Shown here in pieces: positions 1 to 8,869 of a DNA stretch of 64,000 bases (position 1 is the stretch's first letter; every line of letters starts with the position of its first letter). The stretch spans positions 372,001 through 436,000 of the forward strand of contig JAKBAD010000001.1 in the NCBI GenBank assembly GCA_021809435.1. The letters run 5' to 3'. A program made the translations under genes and the position numbers. Under the pieces are notes generated by a model. That model was not told the DNA's origin. It searched no databases and worked only from the letters and a program-made list of their open reading frames with translations. This DNA is from Pseudomonadota bacterium (GTDB lineage Bacteria > Pseudomonadota > Alphaproteobacteria > Acetobacterales > Acetobacteraceae).

Positions 1-358
1 TGGAGGTGCCGATTTTAGCAAACGACACCCAGCGGAACAGCTCGCCGAAGCCTTCGATGACCTTTTCCAGTACGCGCGTGAACGCTTCGGGGGTCACGTC
101 GCGGCCAGTTACGCCGGTGCCGCCGGAGGTGATGACCACATCCACCATGGGATCGGCGATCCAGGCGCGCAGTTGCGCTTCTATGGCGTTGGCATCGTCT
201 TTGATGATGGTCCGGTCCGCCAACTCATGGCCGGCGCTAGTCAGGCGCGCGGCCAGCGCATCGCCCGAGCTGTCATTAGCGGGTGTGCGGGTGTCAGAGA
301 TGGTGGCTATGGCGATACGGACGGAAAGAAACGGCGCGGTTTCGTCGATTCGACTCAT
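1..358 (-). CDS. moaB: Molybdenum cofactor biosynthesis protein MoaB, 3' end outside window
   Basis: The first 119 residues are visible; the reading frame runs off the left edge, so the gene is cut by the window, not broken. MoaB/MogA-family proteins bind molybdopterin and take part in its adenylylation during Moco synthesis. The family signature SGGTGVTGRDVTPEA lies at residues 78-92, followed by GFGELFR at 103-109. The ATG overlaps the stop of the upstream lytic transglycosylase gene by four bases (ATGA), so the two are probably co-transcribed. MogA is the alternative name for the same fold; I cannot separate them from the N-terminal part alone. Confidence 0.9.
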   Translation of the reverse strand, partial: MSRIDETAPFLSVRIAIATISDTRTPANDSSGDALAARLTSAGHELADRTIIKDDANAIEAQLRAWIADPMVDVVITSGGTGVTGRDVTPEAFTRVLEKVIEGFGELFRWVSFAKIGTS

Positions 359-2007
359 TTCAAGGCCATTGCATAATTTGTGGAGAGAAGCTTAGGCATG
401 TTGCCTTGGGCGATGTCATCGAGGCTCTTTGGATGCAAGCCGATTTCCTCGGCATAAATCCAGCTATCGGCCAGTACCTGGCGTACGAAGCGGCGAGTTT
501 CATCATTCGGGATGGTTTCGATGAAATAGAGCGGGTCGCTGCCTTTTTGCAGATCGCTGTACCAGGCCGAAGCCGAACCCGGGCCGGCATTGTAGCTTGC
601 CAGCACCGCCAGGAGATTATTGTCGATCCCAGGCTGCTTGGCGAGGTAGCGGAGATAGGCTTGGCCCAGCGCCAGATTGGCCGACGGATCGGAAAGCGGG
701 CCGTTGATGCCATCTGTACGGCGCATGACGGAAGCGGTTTCCGGCATGAGTTGCATGAGCCCGCGGGCACCACAGCGCGAGACGGCGCGGGTATCAAAAC
801 CGGACTCGGTGCGGGCCAGCGCATAAACCAGCGCCGGATTGACCGTGAAGCCGCCATCGGGGTGCAAAGTTGGCAGAGGCAGACGGGCACCGGCGATTTC
901 ATCGACCGGCGAGGATAGGGTATTGGCCGTGCCAATAGCGACATCGATCAGCCCCGCGCGGGCGGCGACCGCCATGACCGCCTGGCTGAGGCCGGGGGTT
1001 GTCTGCATTTGCGGCCACATGGCGCGCAGCGCCTCGGTCGCGCTGTCAGTCAGGCCCAGTTGCAGCAGCACGAAGGCCAAATGACCCTGTGGGATTGAAT
1101 CAACTGCCGTGATGTCGGTTTCGGTCAAGGTGGCCGAGATGCCGGTGGAGGCAAAGCCTTGGCCAAGCAGGCGGCCGGCCAGCATGCCGTAGAAGGTATC
1201 GGCCGCCCAGGATGCCTGATGCAGCCAGTCGAGATATTGCTCGGGCTGTTGCTGGCGCAGGGCCGCGCGTGCGGCCCAGAACTGGCTGGCGGCGCGATCA
1301 TCGTCCGAGATGCCGGGAATTTGGGCGGTATTGGCGAAAATGCTCGCGGCGGCGGTAAGATCGCCGCGCTGCCAGGCATCGAGCCCAGACAGGAATTGCT
1401 GGTGCCACTCGCTATTATCGGGGGCGGAAACAGAATGGGCCGCCGCACCGGGGGTAAGGGGCTGTTCAGGCAGCATGGCGAAGCTCGGCGCGGCCGGCAG
1501 GTCGGCCCGCTTCAGGCGGTGCTGCATGAGGGCGTAAATATCCACCGCCTCAGGCTCGGCCGAATAGCTGGCCCACCAGTTTTCCAATTCGGCGGCGCTG
1601 GCGTGATAGGAAGGCGAAAGATAACGGGCGGCCAGAACGGCGCCGACCGCCGTGGGATCGCTGACAGCTTCCAATACCCGGTCAGATTGGGCGATGTGGC
1701 CGCTCTGCTGCAGGGCTATGGCGCGTTGATACAGAGCCACGTCGCTCGGAGAGAGCGGCTGCGGAAGCACGATCTCAACGTCCGGAGACGGGGCGTTACG
1801 GGGGACAGCATATGCCACGCTGTCGCCGTTCTCGGCGCTAAGTGGCGCTGTGGGGGGCAGTGTCGTTCCCTGGCCTTGTCCCGCATCCTGGGACCTCGCT
1901 TTGGCGGCCGTAGGCAGGGCCACACCAAGAGCAAGAACGGAAACCGTAGCGATCTGCGCCATGCGGCTTACGTTCAGGCAGGGAAGCGTTTTCAGGGCTC
2001 CTCGCAT
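355..2007 (-). CDS. Soluble lytic murein transglycosylase (SLT domain)
   Basis: A 550-residue periplasmic enzyme expected to cleave the MurNAc-GlcNAc bond of peptidoglycan, forming 1,6-anhydro-MurNAc. A hydrophobic, alanine-rich segment near residues 15-37 looks like a signal peptide. The middle is an alpha-helical, TPR-like region (about 70-370). The C-terminal SLT domain begins near residue 390, with catalytic Glu about 401 in ARTESGF, then GLMQLMPETA and ASYNAGPG. This resembles Slt70 but is somewhat shorter. It lies between a uracil-DNA glycosylase gene and moaB on the same strand and overlaps the moaB start by four bases. Confidence 0.92.
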   Translation of the reverse strand: MRGALKTLPCLNVSRMAQIATVSVLALGVALPTAAKARSQDAGQGQGTTLPPTAPLSAENGDSVAYAVPRNAPSPDVEIVLPQPLSPSDVALYQRAIALQQSGHIAQSDRVLEAVSDPTAVGAVLAARYLSPSYHASAAELENWWASYSAEPEAVDIYALMQHRLKRADLPAAPSFAMLPEQPLTPGAAAHSVSAPDNSEWHQQFLSGLDAWQRGDLTAAASIFANTAQIPGISDDDRAASQFWAARAALRQQQPEQYLDWLHQASWAADTFYGMLAGRLLGQGFASTGISATLTETDITAVDSIPQGHLAFVLLQLGLTDSATEALRAMWPQMQTTPGLSQAVMAVAARAGLIDVAIGTANTLSSPVDEIAGARLPLPTLHPDGGFTVNPALVYALARTESGFDTRAVSRCGARGLMQLMPETASVMRRTDGINGPLSDPSANLALGQAYLRYLAKQPGIDNNLLAVLASYNAGPGSASAWYSDLQKGSDPLYFIETIPNDETRRFVRQVLADSWIYAEEIGLHPKSLDDIAQGNMPKLLSTNYAMALK

Positions 2008-2144
2008 GAGGAACCCCTCTACACACCCCCGCAGAGTGACGCAAGCCTAATCGGCGAAACATATCTCATGATTTGAGACAATCCGAGGGGTTTCAGCGCC
2101 CTTCAGAGGGAATTTGCGATCACGTTTTCGTGATATTTGCCGAT

Positions 2145-2924
2145 TTACAGATTGTTAAGCCAATATCTCAGAGCCAAAAGGTCGCGCCAGGCATCGGCCT
2201 TGGCCGCCGGTGTGCGCAGCAGGTAGGCAGGGTGATAGCTGGGCAGACAGGGCAGGGGGGCGGACAGGCCGTCGATTTCGGCCTGTTTCCAGCTGCCCCG
2301 CAGGCGCCTGATGCCACTTCCGGCTTCGCGCGGCAGTAGCGCCTTGGCCGCCACCGCCCCCAGAGCCAACAGGCCGCGCGGTGCGATGAGCGCGATCTGG
2401 CGATGCAGGAACGGCAGGCAAAGGGTGATTTCGTTCTCGGTGGGGGCGCGGTTGCCGGGCGGGCGCCAGGGCACGGTGTTAATAATGCGCACGGCGGTGC
2501 GGTCGAGCCCGATACTGGCCAGCATCTTGTCGAGCAATTGTCCGGCGGGGCCAACGAATGGACGTCCGGCACGGTCTTCCTCGGCACCGGGGGCCTCGCC
2601 TATAATGATCAGCTTGGCATCCGCCGCGCCGTCGGCAAATACCAATTGCGTCGCCGTGACGCTTAGCGCGCAACCAGTGAAACCGCGCATCGTCTCGGCC
2701 AGTTGGTCAAGCGTCTGGCAGGCTTGTGCCAGATGCTTGGCATCGGTGAGCCCGGGCGTGGCTGGTTTGGGGCGCTGGCGGGGGGCTGCGGGCGTGGCGG
2801 CTGACATTTCCGTTGGTGTGGCCGCACGCAGCGTGGGGGCGGCAAGGCGGTCGATCGGCAGATCGGCCAGTGCCTCATCGGCTCCCCATTCCCATTGCAG
2901 GCGCAACGCCTCGAGCATCTCCAT
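2145..2924 (-). CDS. Uracil-DNA glycosylase, family 4-like
   Basis: A 259-residue DNA repair enzyme that should excise uracil from DNA. Motif A is GEAPGAEED at 109-117, followed by the RPFVGPAGQLLD stretch; motif B HPAYLL is at 231-236. The N-terminal 60 residues are rich in Ala, Pro and Thr and look like a flexible linker. Classical family-4 enzymes use four cysteines for a [4Fe-4S] cluster. Here Cys85 and Cys169 remain, but the first position is Phe82 and the Cys usually before RPPGNR is Trp153, so the cluster is probably absent or altered. I recall similar WRPPGNR variants in other alphaproteobacteria. It is first in a probable operon with the transglycosylase gene and moaB. Confidence 0.88.
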   Translation of the reverse strand: MEMLEALRLQWEWGADEALADLPIDRLAAPTLRAATPTEMSAATPAAPRQRPKPATPGLTDAKHLAQACQTLDQLAETMRGFTGCALSVTATQLVFADGAADAKLIIIGEAPGAEEDRAGRPFVGPAGQLLDKMLASIGLDRTAVRIINTVPWRPPGNRAPTENEITLCLPFLHRQIALIAPRGLLALGAVAAKALLPREAGSGIRRLRGSWKQAEIDGLSAPLPCLPSYHPAYLLRTPAAKADAWRDLLALRYWLNNL

Positions 2925-3101
2925 GATCGAGGCTTATAAACCCGTGTCCGCATCGCGGCTATATGCCAGCTTGTCCATGATCTATGTCTAAATTCGCGCG
3001 CGAGTGAGGAAGGCTACATCCCCCATCCGCACCCTTTACGAGGGCGTTAAGTGTTTCTAACGTGCCCACGACGTTTATTATTTAAAGGTGTGGGAAACAA
3101 A

Positions 3102-4736
3102 ATGTCGGATGATACCCTGCCGCGGGAAGCCATGGAATTTGATGTGCTGGTGGTTGGCGCCGGCCCTTCGGGCTTGGCCGCGGCCATCAAGCTCAAGCAG
3201 CTTAACCCGGAGATTTCGGTCTGTGTGGTCGAAAAAGGCGGTGAGGTTGGTGCCCATATTCTCTCCGGCGCCGTGCTTGAGCCGCGCGCGCTCAAGGAGT
3301 TGTTTCCCGATGTCGATCCAGGCCTGATTCCGCTGGCGACCCCGGTTACGGCCGACAAATTCCTCTTCCTGCTCGAGAAATCAGCGGTTTCACTGATGAC
3401 CCCGCCGCAGATGAACAATCACGGCAATTACATCGTCTCTCTGGGCAATGTGGTGCGCTGGCTGGGCCAGCAGGCCGAGGAGTTGGGGGTTGAGATCTAC
3501 CCCGGCTTCGCCGCCGCTGAATTGCTGATTGAGCAAGGGCGCGTGGTGGGGGTGGCCACTGGCGACATGGGCGTGGGCCGCGATGGCGAACCGACCGATA
3601 ATTATGCCCGTGGCATGGAATTGCGCGCGACCTATACCGTGTTCTCGGAAGGGTGCCGCGGCTCGCTGGCCAAGCAACTGATGGAGACCTTCAACCTGCG
3701 CGATGGTATCGATCCGCAGACATACGGCATTGGCATCAAGGAATTGTGGGAGGTCAAGCCGGAGAAATTCCAAAAGGGCTTGACGGTGCACAGTGTTGGC
3801 TGGCCGCTGAAAGCCGACACCTATGGTGGTGGCGCGCTCTATCATTTCGGCGAAAACCTCATGTCCTACATCTTCGTGGTGGGGCTGGATTATCCCAATC
3901 CCTACCTCTCGCCGTTTCAGGAGATGCAGCGCTACAAGACCCACCCCGCCATTGCGCCTTATTTCGAAGGGGCGAAGCGCATTTCCTATGGCGCGCGCGC
4001 GCTCTCTGAAGGTGGGTTCCAGTCGCTCCCGGCCATGGTGTTCCCCGGCGGCGTGCTGGTCGGCGACTCGGCGGGGCTGCTGAACGTGCCCAAGATCAAG
4101 GGATCGCATACGGCTATGAAGTCGGGCATGTTGGCGGCGGAGGCGATTGCCGAGGCCCTGGCAGGCGACCGGCCTGATGAGTTGAACGGCTATAAAGAGC
4201 GGTTTAATGCCAGCTGGGTGGCTGAGGAACTTCATAAGGTGCGCAACATCCGCCCTGGCTTCGCGAAATGGGGGCTCTATGGCGGGCTGGTGAATGCCTC
4301 GCTGGAAACCTACCTCTTCCGCGGCAAGGCGCCCTGGACGCTGCATAATCATGACGATCATACCTCGCTCAAGAAGGCTTCGGCCTCACAGCCGATTGAA
4401 TACCCCAAGCCCGACGGCAAGCTGACCTTTGACCGGCTTTCCTCGGTGTTCATCTCGAACACCAACCATGAGGAAAACCAGCCGGTGCATTTGCAGCTCA
4501 AAGACCCAGGCAAGGCAATTGCCGTGAACTGGAATGAGTATCGCAGCCCCGAAACGCGCTATTGCCCGGCCGGGGTGTATGAAATCATCGGCGCCGAGGA
4601 CGGCAACCCGCATCTGCAGATCAACGCCCAGAACTGCCTGCACTGCAAGACCTGCGACATCAAGGACCCGACCCAGAACATCAACTGGGCAACGCCTGAA
4701 GGCGGCGGCGGTCCGAACTATCCGGGCGGCATGTAA
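3102..4736 (+). CDS. Electron transfer flavoprotein-ubiquinone oxidoreductase
   Basis: A 544-residue membrane-associated flavoprotein that passes electrons from reduced ETF (from acyl-CoA and amino-acid dehydrogenases) to ubiquinone. The FAD-binding GAGPSG motif is at residues 19-24. The C-terminal ferredoxin-like part has cluster cysteines at about 488, 512, 515 and 518 (NCLHCKTC). A GTG at 3051 would add 17 residues; ATG 3102 puts the FAD motif where the family normally has it and is preferred. It is divergent from the uracil-DNA glycosylase gene and ends at a shared bidirectional terminator. Confidence 0.95.
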   Translation: MSDDTLPREAMEFDVLVVGAGPSGLAAAIKLKQLNPEISVCVVEKGGEVGAHILSGAVLEPRALKELFPDVDPGLIPLATPVTADKFLFLLEKSAVSLMTPPQMNNHGNYIVSLGNVVRWLGQQAEELGVEIYPGFAAAELLIEQGRVVGVATGDMGVGRDGEPTDNYARGMELRATYTVFSEGCRGSLAKQLMETFNLRDGIDPQTYGIGIKELWEVKPEKFQKGLTVHSVGWPLKADTYGGGALYHFGENLMSYIFVVGLDYPNPYLSPFQEMQRYKTHPAIAPYFEGAKRISYGARALSEGGFQSLPAMVFPGGVLVGDSAGLLNVPKIKGSHTAMKSGMLAAEAIAEALAGDRPDELNGYKERFNASWVAEELHKVRNIRPGFAKWGLYGGLVNASLETYLFRGKAPWTLHNHDDHTSLKKASASQPIEYPKPDGKLTFDRLSSVFISNTNHEENQPVHLQLKDPGKAIAVNWNEYRSPETRYCPAGVYEIIGAEDGNPHLQINAQNCLHCKTCDIKDPTQNINWATPEGGGGPNYPGGM

Positions 4737-4745
4737 GATTACGGA

Positions 4746-4774
4746 AAACCGGGCCTGCAATGGCCCGGTTTTTT
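4746..4774. terminator. Bidirectional intrinsic terminator
   Basis: A ten-base perfect stem (aaaccgggcc / ggcccggttt) with a 6-base loop, flanked by A and T runs, lies between the convergent ETF-QO and TPR lipoprotein genes. It can stop transcription from both sides. Confidence 0.85.
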
Positions 4775-4776
4775 GT

Positions 4777-5733
4777 TCAGTAAAACAAAGCTGCCTGGCG
4801 AATGGGGGCGATGAAGCTGGATGCCGCCACGGCAGGGGCGGCTTGGCAGGTGGCCGGGAGAGTTATGGTCGGCTGGGCAAAAGCCGTGGCAGGCCCGCTT
4901 GGCAGGGGCGCGAGTGCGGCGCTGCCCGAGGCTGGCGCCGCGGCGGTGAGTACGGCCTGGAAGCTGGCCATTGCCTGGTCGAGCTTGTCGGGTGCGATAT
5001 CGACGGCCAAGGCTTCACGGGCTTCGGCCGTGCGGCCGGCGGCCAGCAGAGCCAGGGCGTAATCTTCACGAATGCGAGGTGAAGCCTGGGCGCTGATGGC
5101 GAGCGGGCCGAGATATTCCAGCGCATCCTCGGCATCGCCGGACAAAGCCAGCGAAAGACCGAGATTGACCTCGGTTGCCGAGGTGCCTGGGGCAAGCTTC
5201 AGGGCTTGCTCATAGGGGGCGGTGGCGCTGGCATACGCGCCGCGCAGATCCAAGGCGATGCCAAGGTCGTTATAAGCGGCGGCATTGGTGGGGTCGTCGG
5301 TGATGGCGGCGGTGAAGGCGTTTTGAGCCTCGATGGCGTTGCGTTTGAGCAGGCAGCGCCCAAGGCCGGTCTCGGCCTCGGAGGAGGTGGGATCGTAATG
5401 CAGAGCCAGTTGATAGGCGGCAATGGCATCCTCGCAGCGGCCCGTGGCATAATAAGCCGCGCCTTCGTGATAAAGAGCCTGTAGATCATGCGGATTACGG
5501 TTCAGGACGGCCTGGGAAATTTGCAGCGCCAGATCAGGGTCGTGGCCGACCAGCGCGGCATCCGCCACATTGAGTACCGAACCGTTATCCAATTCGGCCT
5601 GCCCGTTGTCGGCTCTCAACGCCGAGCAGGCGGTGAGCGAGGAGATCAGGGCGAGGCAGGCGCACGCCAGCCTGCCTGGGCGGTTTTGGACAGAAAAGTG
5701 CCGTTGTGGCCTTTCAGCGGTGTTATGACCCAT
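4777..5733 (-). CDS. TPR lipoprotein, TadD-like
   Basis: A 318-residue protein with a lipoprotein signal ending in SSLTAC (lipidated Cys36), followed by about five tetratricopeptide repeats from residue 55 to 240 and a low-complexity Ala/Pro tail. The layout fits TadD, the outer-membrane-associated TPR lipoprotein that helps assemble Tad pili; TPR lipoproteins of the NlpI type are the alternative. It stands alone, converging with the ETF-QO gene and divergent from dapB. A tad/cpa locus lies 54 kb away in this window without its own TadD in the visible part, which supports the assignment indirectly. Confidence 0.7.
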   Translation of the reverse strand: MGHNTAERPQRHFSVQNRPGRLACACLALISSLTACSALRADNGQAELDNGSVLNVADAALVGHDPDLALQISQAVLNRNPHDLQALYHEGAAYYATGRCEDAIAAYQLALHYDPTSSEAETGLGRCLLKRNAIEAQNAFTAAITDDPTNAAAYNDLGIALDLRGAYASATAPYEQALKLAPGTSATEVNLGLSLALSGDAEDALEYLGPLAISAQASPRIREDYALALLAAGRTAEAREALAVDIAPDKLDQAMASFQAVLTAAAPASGSAALAPLPSGPATAFAQPTITLPATCQAAPAVAASSFIAPIRQAALFY

Positions 5734-5878
5734 GGCTGGATTTACTCACCGGATGATTATGATTTGGTAAACCATACTGTTGGCGTGCTATTTTTTTAAC
5801 GCAAGAAAAACTTGCATCCGCAGCCGCGGTGCACACGAAATTTTGTAAAATCGCATGATTTTGGATATGCAGCCTGGC

Positions 5879-6640
5879 ATGACACTTCGCATCGGTATCG
5901 CCGGCATCTCCGGCCGCATGGGCATTTATCTGGCTGAAGAGGCCGCCGCCGCCGCGTCGCTTTCGGGCGGCATCAGCCATTCGCGGCCCGGCCCGGCCGG
6001 CGCGCCGCTATTTCCCGATATCACGGCACTCGCCGCCGAGTCGGATGTGGTGATTGATTTCACCCATGCCAGCACGGTGCGCGCCCATGCCGAAGCGCTG
6101 GCCAAAACCGAAACGCCCTGGGTTTTGGGCACCACCGGCTACGGGCCCGAGGATTTGGCGGCCGTGGCGCAAGCCGCGAAGGTGATTCCGGTTATTGCCT
6201 CGCCGAATTTTTGCACGGGTGTAAATTTGCTTCTGCTGCTGGCCGAGAAACTCGGCCATGCACTGCCCGCAAACCAGTATGACGCCGAAATTCTGGAGAT
6301 GCACCACCGGCAGAAGGTGGATGCGCCGTCTGGCACCGCGCTGGCCATTGGCCGGGCGGTGGCGCTGGGACGTGGCGTGAAGCTTGAGGATGTCATGGTT
6401 TCCGGGCGTGACGGCGCCACGGGGGCGCGCAAGGATGGTGAAATCGGCTTTGCCACGCTGCGCGGCGGGCAGGTTGTGGGCAGCCATTCGCTGCTGTTCA
6501 CGGCGGGCGATGAGCAGATCAGCCTGACCCACCATGCCTTCGACCGGCGCGTGTTCGCCTCGGGCGCCGTTCGGGCGGCTTTGTGGCTGCATGCCCAGCC
6601 GGCGGGGCTTTATGGCATGCGAGATTTCCTCAAACTCTAA
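5879..6640 (+). CDS. dapB: 4-hydroxy-tetrahydrodipicolinate reductase
   Basis: A 253-residue cytosolic enzyme of the lysine/diaminopimelate pathway that reduces dihydrodipicolinate with NAD(P)H. The Rossmann motif GISGRMG is at residues 9-15. LGTTGYG, the catalytic EMHHRQKVDAPSGTA block and the C-terminal HHAFDR segment all match DapB. An in-frame ATG at 5855 would add eight residues; neither start has a clear Shine-Dalgarno sequence, and 5879 fits the usual N-terminus. metK follows after an 86-base leader. Confidence 0.93.
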   Translation: MTLRIGIAGISGRMGIYLAEEAAAAASLSGGISHSRPGPAGAPLFPDITALAAESDVVIDFTHASTVRAHAEALAKTETPWVLGTTGYGPEDLAAVAQAAKVIPVIASPNFCTGVNLLLLLAEKLGHALPANQYDAEILEMHHRQKVDAPSGTALAIGRAVALGRGVKLEDVMVSGRDGATGARKDGEIGFATLRGGQVVGSHSLLFTAGDEQISLTHHAFDRRVFASGAVRAALWLHAQPAGLYGMRDFLKL

Positions 6641-6726
6641 TCCCCGGCCGGCCAGGTGGCTATTGACCCCCGGGGCGGGATGCGCCATCGGGCTCCACAA
6701 CTTTTTTCTCTTCAAGGGATTTGCCC

Positions 6727-7914
6727 ATGCGCGATCGCGGTGAGTTTCTCTTTACGTCTGAGTCGGTGTCGGAAGGCCATCCCGACAAGGTTGCCGACCG
6801 GATTTCGGATACGGTGGTTGATGCCTATCTGGCCGCCGACCCTTATGCGCGCGTGGCCTGCGAAACGCTGGTGACCACCAACCGCATCATTCTGGCGGGT
6901 GAGGTGCGCGGGCCGGAACATATTACCAGGGAGGAGCTCGCCCATTTGGCGCGCATGGCGGTTCGTGACATCGGTTACGACCAGGAGGGCTTCTCCTGGA
7001 AGCACGCCGAGGTGGCGGTGCATTTGCATGCGCAATCCGCGCATATCGCGGTCGGGGTGGATGCGGCGGGCAACAAGGACGAAGGTGCTGGTGACCAGGG
7101 CATCATGTTCGGCTATGCCTGCACCGAGACCGAGGCGCTGATGCCCGCGCCGATCTATTATTCGCACCTGATCCTGCGCCGCATCTCTGAGTTGCGCCGC
7201 GCCGCCGATTCGCAGGTGAAGGGTTTGCTGCCCGACGCCAAGAGCCAGGTGACGCTGAAATATATCGATGGCAAGCCCGTGGGCGCCACCTCGGTGGTGG
7301 TCTCGATTCAGCACGAGCCGGGCTACACGCCCGAGCGTGTGAAGGAGATGCTGCGCCCGATCGTGAAGGCCGCGCTGCCCGAGGGCTGGATGCCCGAGGA
7401 TAAGGAATTCTATGTCAACCCGACCGGTATTTTTGAAATCGGCGGCCCCGATGGCGATTGCGGCCTGACGGGACGTAAGATCATTGTCGATACTTATGGC
7501 GGTGCCGCGCCCCATGGTGGCGGCGCCTTTTCGGGCAAGGACCCGACCAAGGTTGACCGCTCGGCCGCCTATGTGTGCCGCTATCTGGCCAAGAACGTGG
7601 TTGCCGCGGGCCTTTCCGAGCGCTGCACGCTCCAGCTTTCTTATGCCATCGGCGTGTCTCAGCCGCTTTCGCTGTATGTCGATCTGCACGGCACGGGGAA
7701 GGATGTCGACGAGGCCAAGGTGGCCAAGATCCTGCGCGATCTGGTCAATCTCACGCCGCGTGGCATTCGCGAGCATCTCCAGCTCAACCGCCCCATTTAT
7801 GCGCCGACCTCGGCGTTTGGCCATTTTGGCCGCACGCCCGACCCTGAGCTTGGCACATTCACCTGGGAGAAGACCGATCTGGTGCCCGCCCTCAAGGGCG
7901 CTTTCGGGCGCTGA
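6727..7914 (+). CDS. metK: S-adenosylmethionine synthetase
   Basis: A 395-residue cytosolic enzyme making S-adenosylmethionine from methionine and ATP. It has the N-terminal substrate motif [12 protein letters not shown], the [10 protein letters not shown] signature and the glycine-rich [16 protein letters not shown] loop. ATG 6727 is preferred over an upstream in-frame TTG at 6721 because AAGGGA sits at a good distance before it. The 86-base GC-rich leader may be structured, but I could not match it to a known SAM riboswitch class. Confidence 0.97.
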   Translation: MRDRGEFLFTSESVSEGHPDKVADRISDTVVDAYLAADPYARVACETLVTTNRIILAGEVRGPEHITREELAHLARMAVRDIGYDQEGFSWKHAEVAVHLHAQSAHIAVGVDAAGNKDEGAGDQGIMFGYACTETEALMPAPIYYSHLILRRISELRRAADSQVKGLLPDAKSQVTLKYIDGKPVGATSVVVSIQHEPGYTPERVKEMLRPIVKAALPEGWMPEDKEFYVNPTGIFEIGGPDGDCGLTGRKIIVDTYGGAAPHGGGAFSGKDPTKVDRSAAYVCRYLAKNVVAAGLSERCTLQLSYAIGVSQPLSLYVDLHGTGKDVDEAKVAKILRDLVNLTPRGIREHLQLNRPIYAPTSAFGHFGRTPDPELGTFTWEKTDLVPALKGAFGR

Positions 7915-7942
7915 ACCGATAAGCTGAATTCAGCTGAAATTT

Positions 7943-7981
7943 TTGGCCCGGGGTGGTGTGAAACGCACCATTACGGGCCAA
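7943..7981. terminator. Long interrupted hairpin between metK and the DMT transporter gene
   Basis: The arms ttggcccg (7943-7950) and cgggccaa (7974-7981) enclose a second stem ggtgtg/cgcacc, giving a stable hairpin that ends ten bases before the transporter ATG. The T-run after it is poor. It may terminate metK transcription, or sequester the transporter's ribosome binding site. A 14-base perfect palindrome (agctgaattcagct, 7922-7935) lies just upstream. Confidence 0.5.
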
Positions 7982-7990
7982 ATCATTTAA

Positions 7991-8869
7991 ATGTCTGACA
8001 AACAACCACTCTGGCTGCGCGCCGGACCATTTTTGTTCCTGCTGTTCTGGTCTTCGGGCTATCCGGTCTCGAAGCTTGGCATGAGTTATGCCGCGCCGTT
8101 CTCATTTTTACTGTTGCGCTACGGGCTGGTGCTGGTGCTGCTCGCCCCTATGTGGCTGTGGCTGCGCCCCCCCTGGCCCCAGCGCCGGGCCGAGTGGTTA
8201 CATATCGCGGTTGTCGGGTTTTTGATCCAGACACTCTATTTCGGCGGTTGCTATACGGCGTTTTCACTGGGCACATCGTCCGGGGCGGTGGCGTTGATTG
8301 CCTCGTTGCAGCCGCTGCTGGTGGCGGTTTTTGCGCCGTTTTTGGTAGGCGAGCATACGCATCTGCGCGGCTGGGTGGGGCTGGCGCTGGGCTTCGCCGG
8401 CGCGGTGGTGGTTATTGCGGGGTACGCGCAGGTGGGACATGTGCCGTTGGCGGGCATCGCGGCGAGCATTGCGGCGCTGTTTGGCATGACCGGCGCCACA
8501 CTTTATGAGAAGCGGTTCGGCATCTCCCATCATCCGATCACGGCCAACATCATTCAATATGGGGTTGGGTTTCTCACCACCTTGCCCATCGCGCTAGTGC
8601 ATTTCAGGGCAACGCCAAACCCCCATTTTATCGGCTTGCTGGTTTATCTGGTGGTCGCCAACTCGATTGTCTCGCTGTCGCTGTTTCTGGCCATGGTTCG
8701 GGCGGGGCAGGCGGCCAAGGTGTCGTCGTTGCTCAATCTGGTGCCGCCCACGGCGGCGCTGATGTCGTGGGTCATGCTGGGTGAGCCCATGACGCTCATG
8801 ACATGGATTGGAATGGCGCTGGCAGGGCTGGGCGTGACGCTGGCGAGATGGCAAAAGAAGGCACCATGA
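7991..8869 (+). CDS. DMT-superfamily (EamA) transporter
   Basis: A 292-residue inner-membrane protein with about ten transmembrane helices arranged as two EamA repeats (roughly 10-145 and 155-285). It carries the usual FLLFWSSGYPVSK start and a second-repeat region ending in MLGEPMTL. Such proteins export amino acids or other metabolites, but the substrate cannot be read from sequence. The stop overlaps the trmB start by four bases (ATGA), and AAGAAGG inside this gene serves as the trmB ribosome binding site. Confidence 0.9.
   Translation: MSDKQPLWLRAGPFLFLLFWSSGYPVSKLGMSYAAPFSFLLLRYGLVLVLLAPMWLWLRPPWPQRRAEWLHIAVVGFLIQTLYFGGCYTAFSLGTSSGAVALIASLQPLLVAVFAPFLVGEHTHLRGWVGLALGFAGAVVVIAGYAQVGHVPLAGIAASIAALFGMTGATLYEKRFGISHHPITANIIQYGVGFLTTLPIALVHFRATPNPHFIGLLVYLVVANSIVSLSLFLAMVRAGQAAKVSSLLNLVPPTAALMSWVMLGEPMTLMTWIGMALAGLGVTLARWQKKAP

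Noticed and set aside
3390-4361. A 323-codon minus-strand frame inside the ETF-QO gene
   Set aside because: It is fully antisense to a certain gene and has no domain or ribosome binding site.
6641-6726. A possible SAM-sensing riboswitch upstream of metK
   Set aside because: The 86-base leader is GC-rich, but I could not align it with the SAM-II or SAM/SAH consensus; a covariance-model search would decide.
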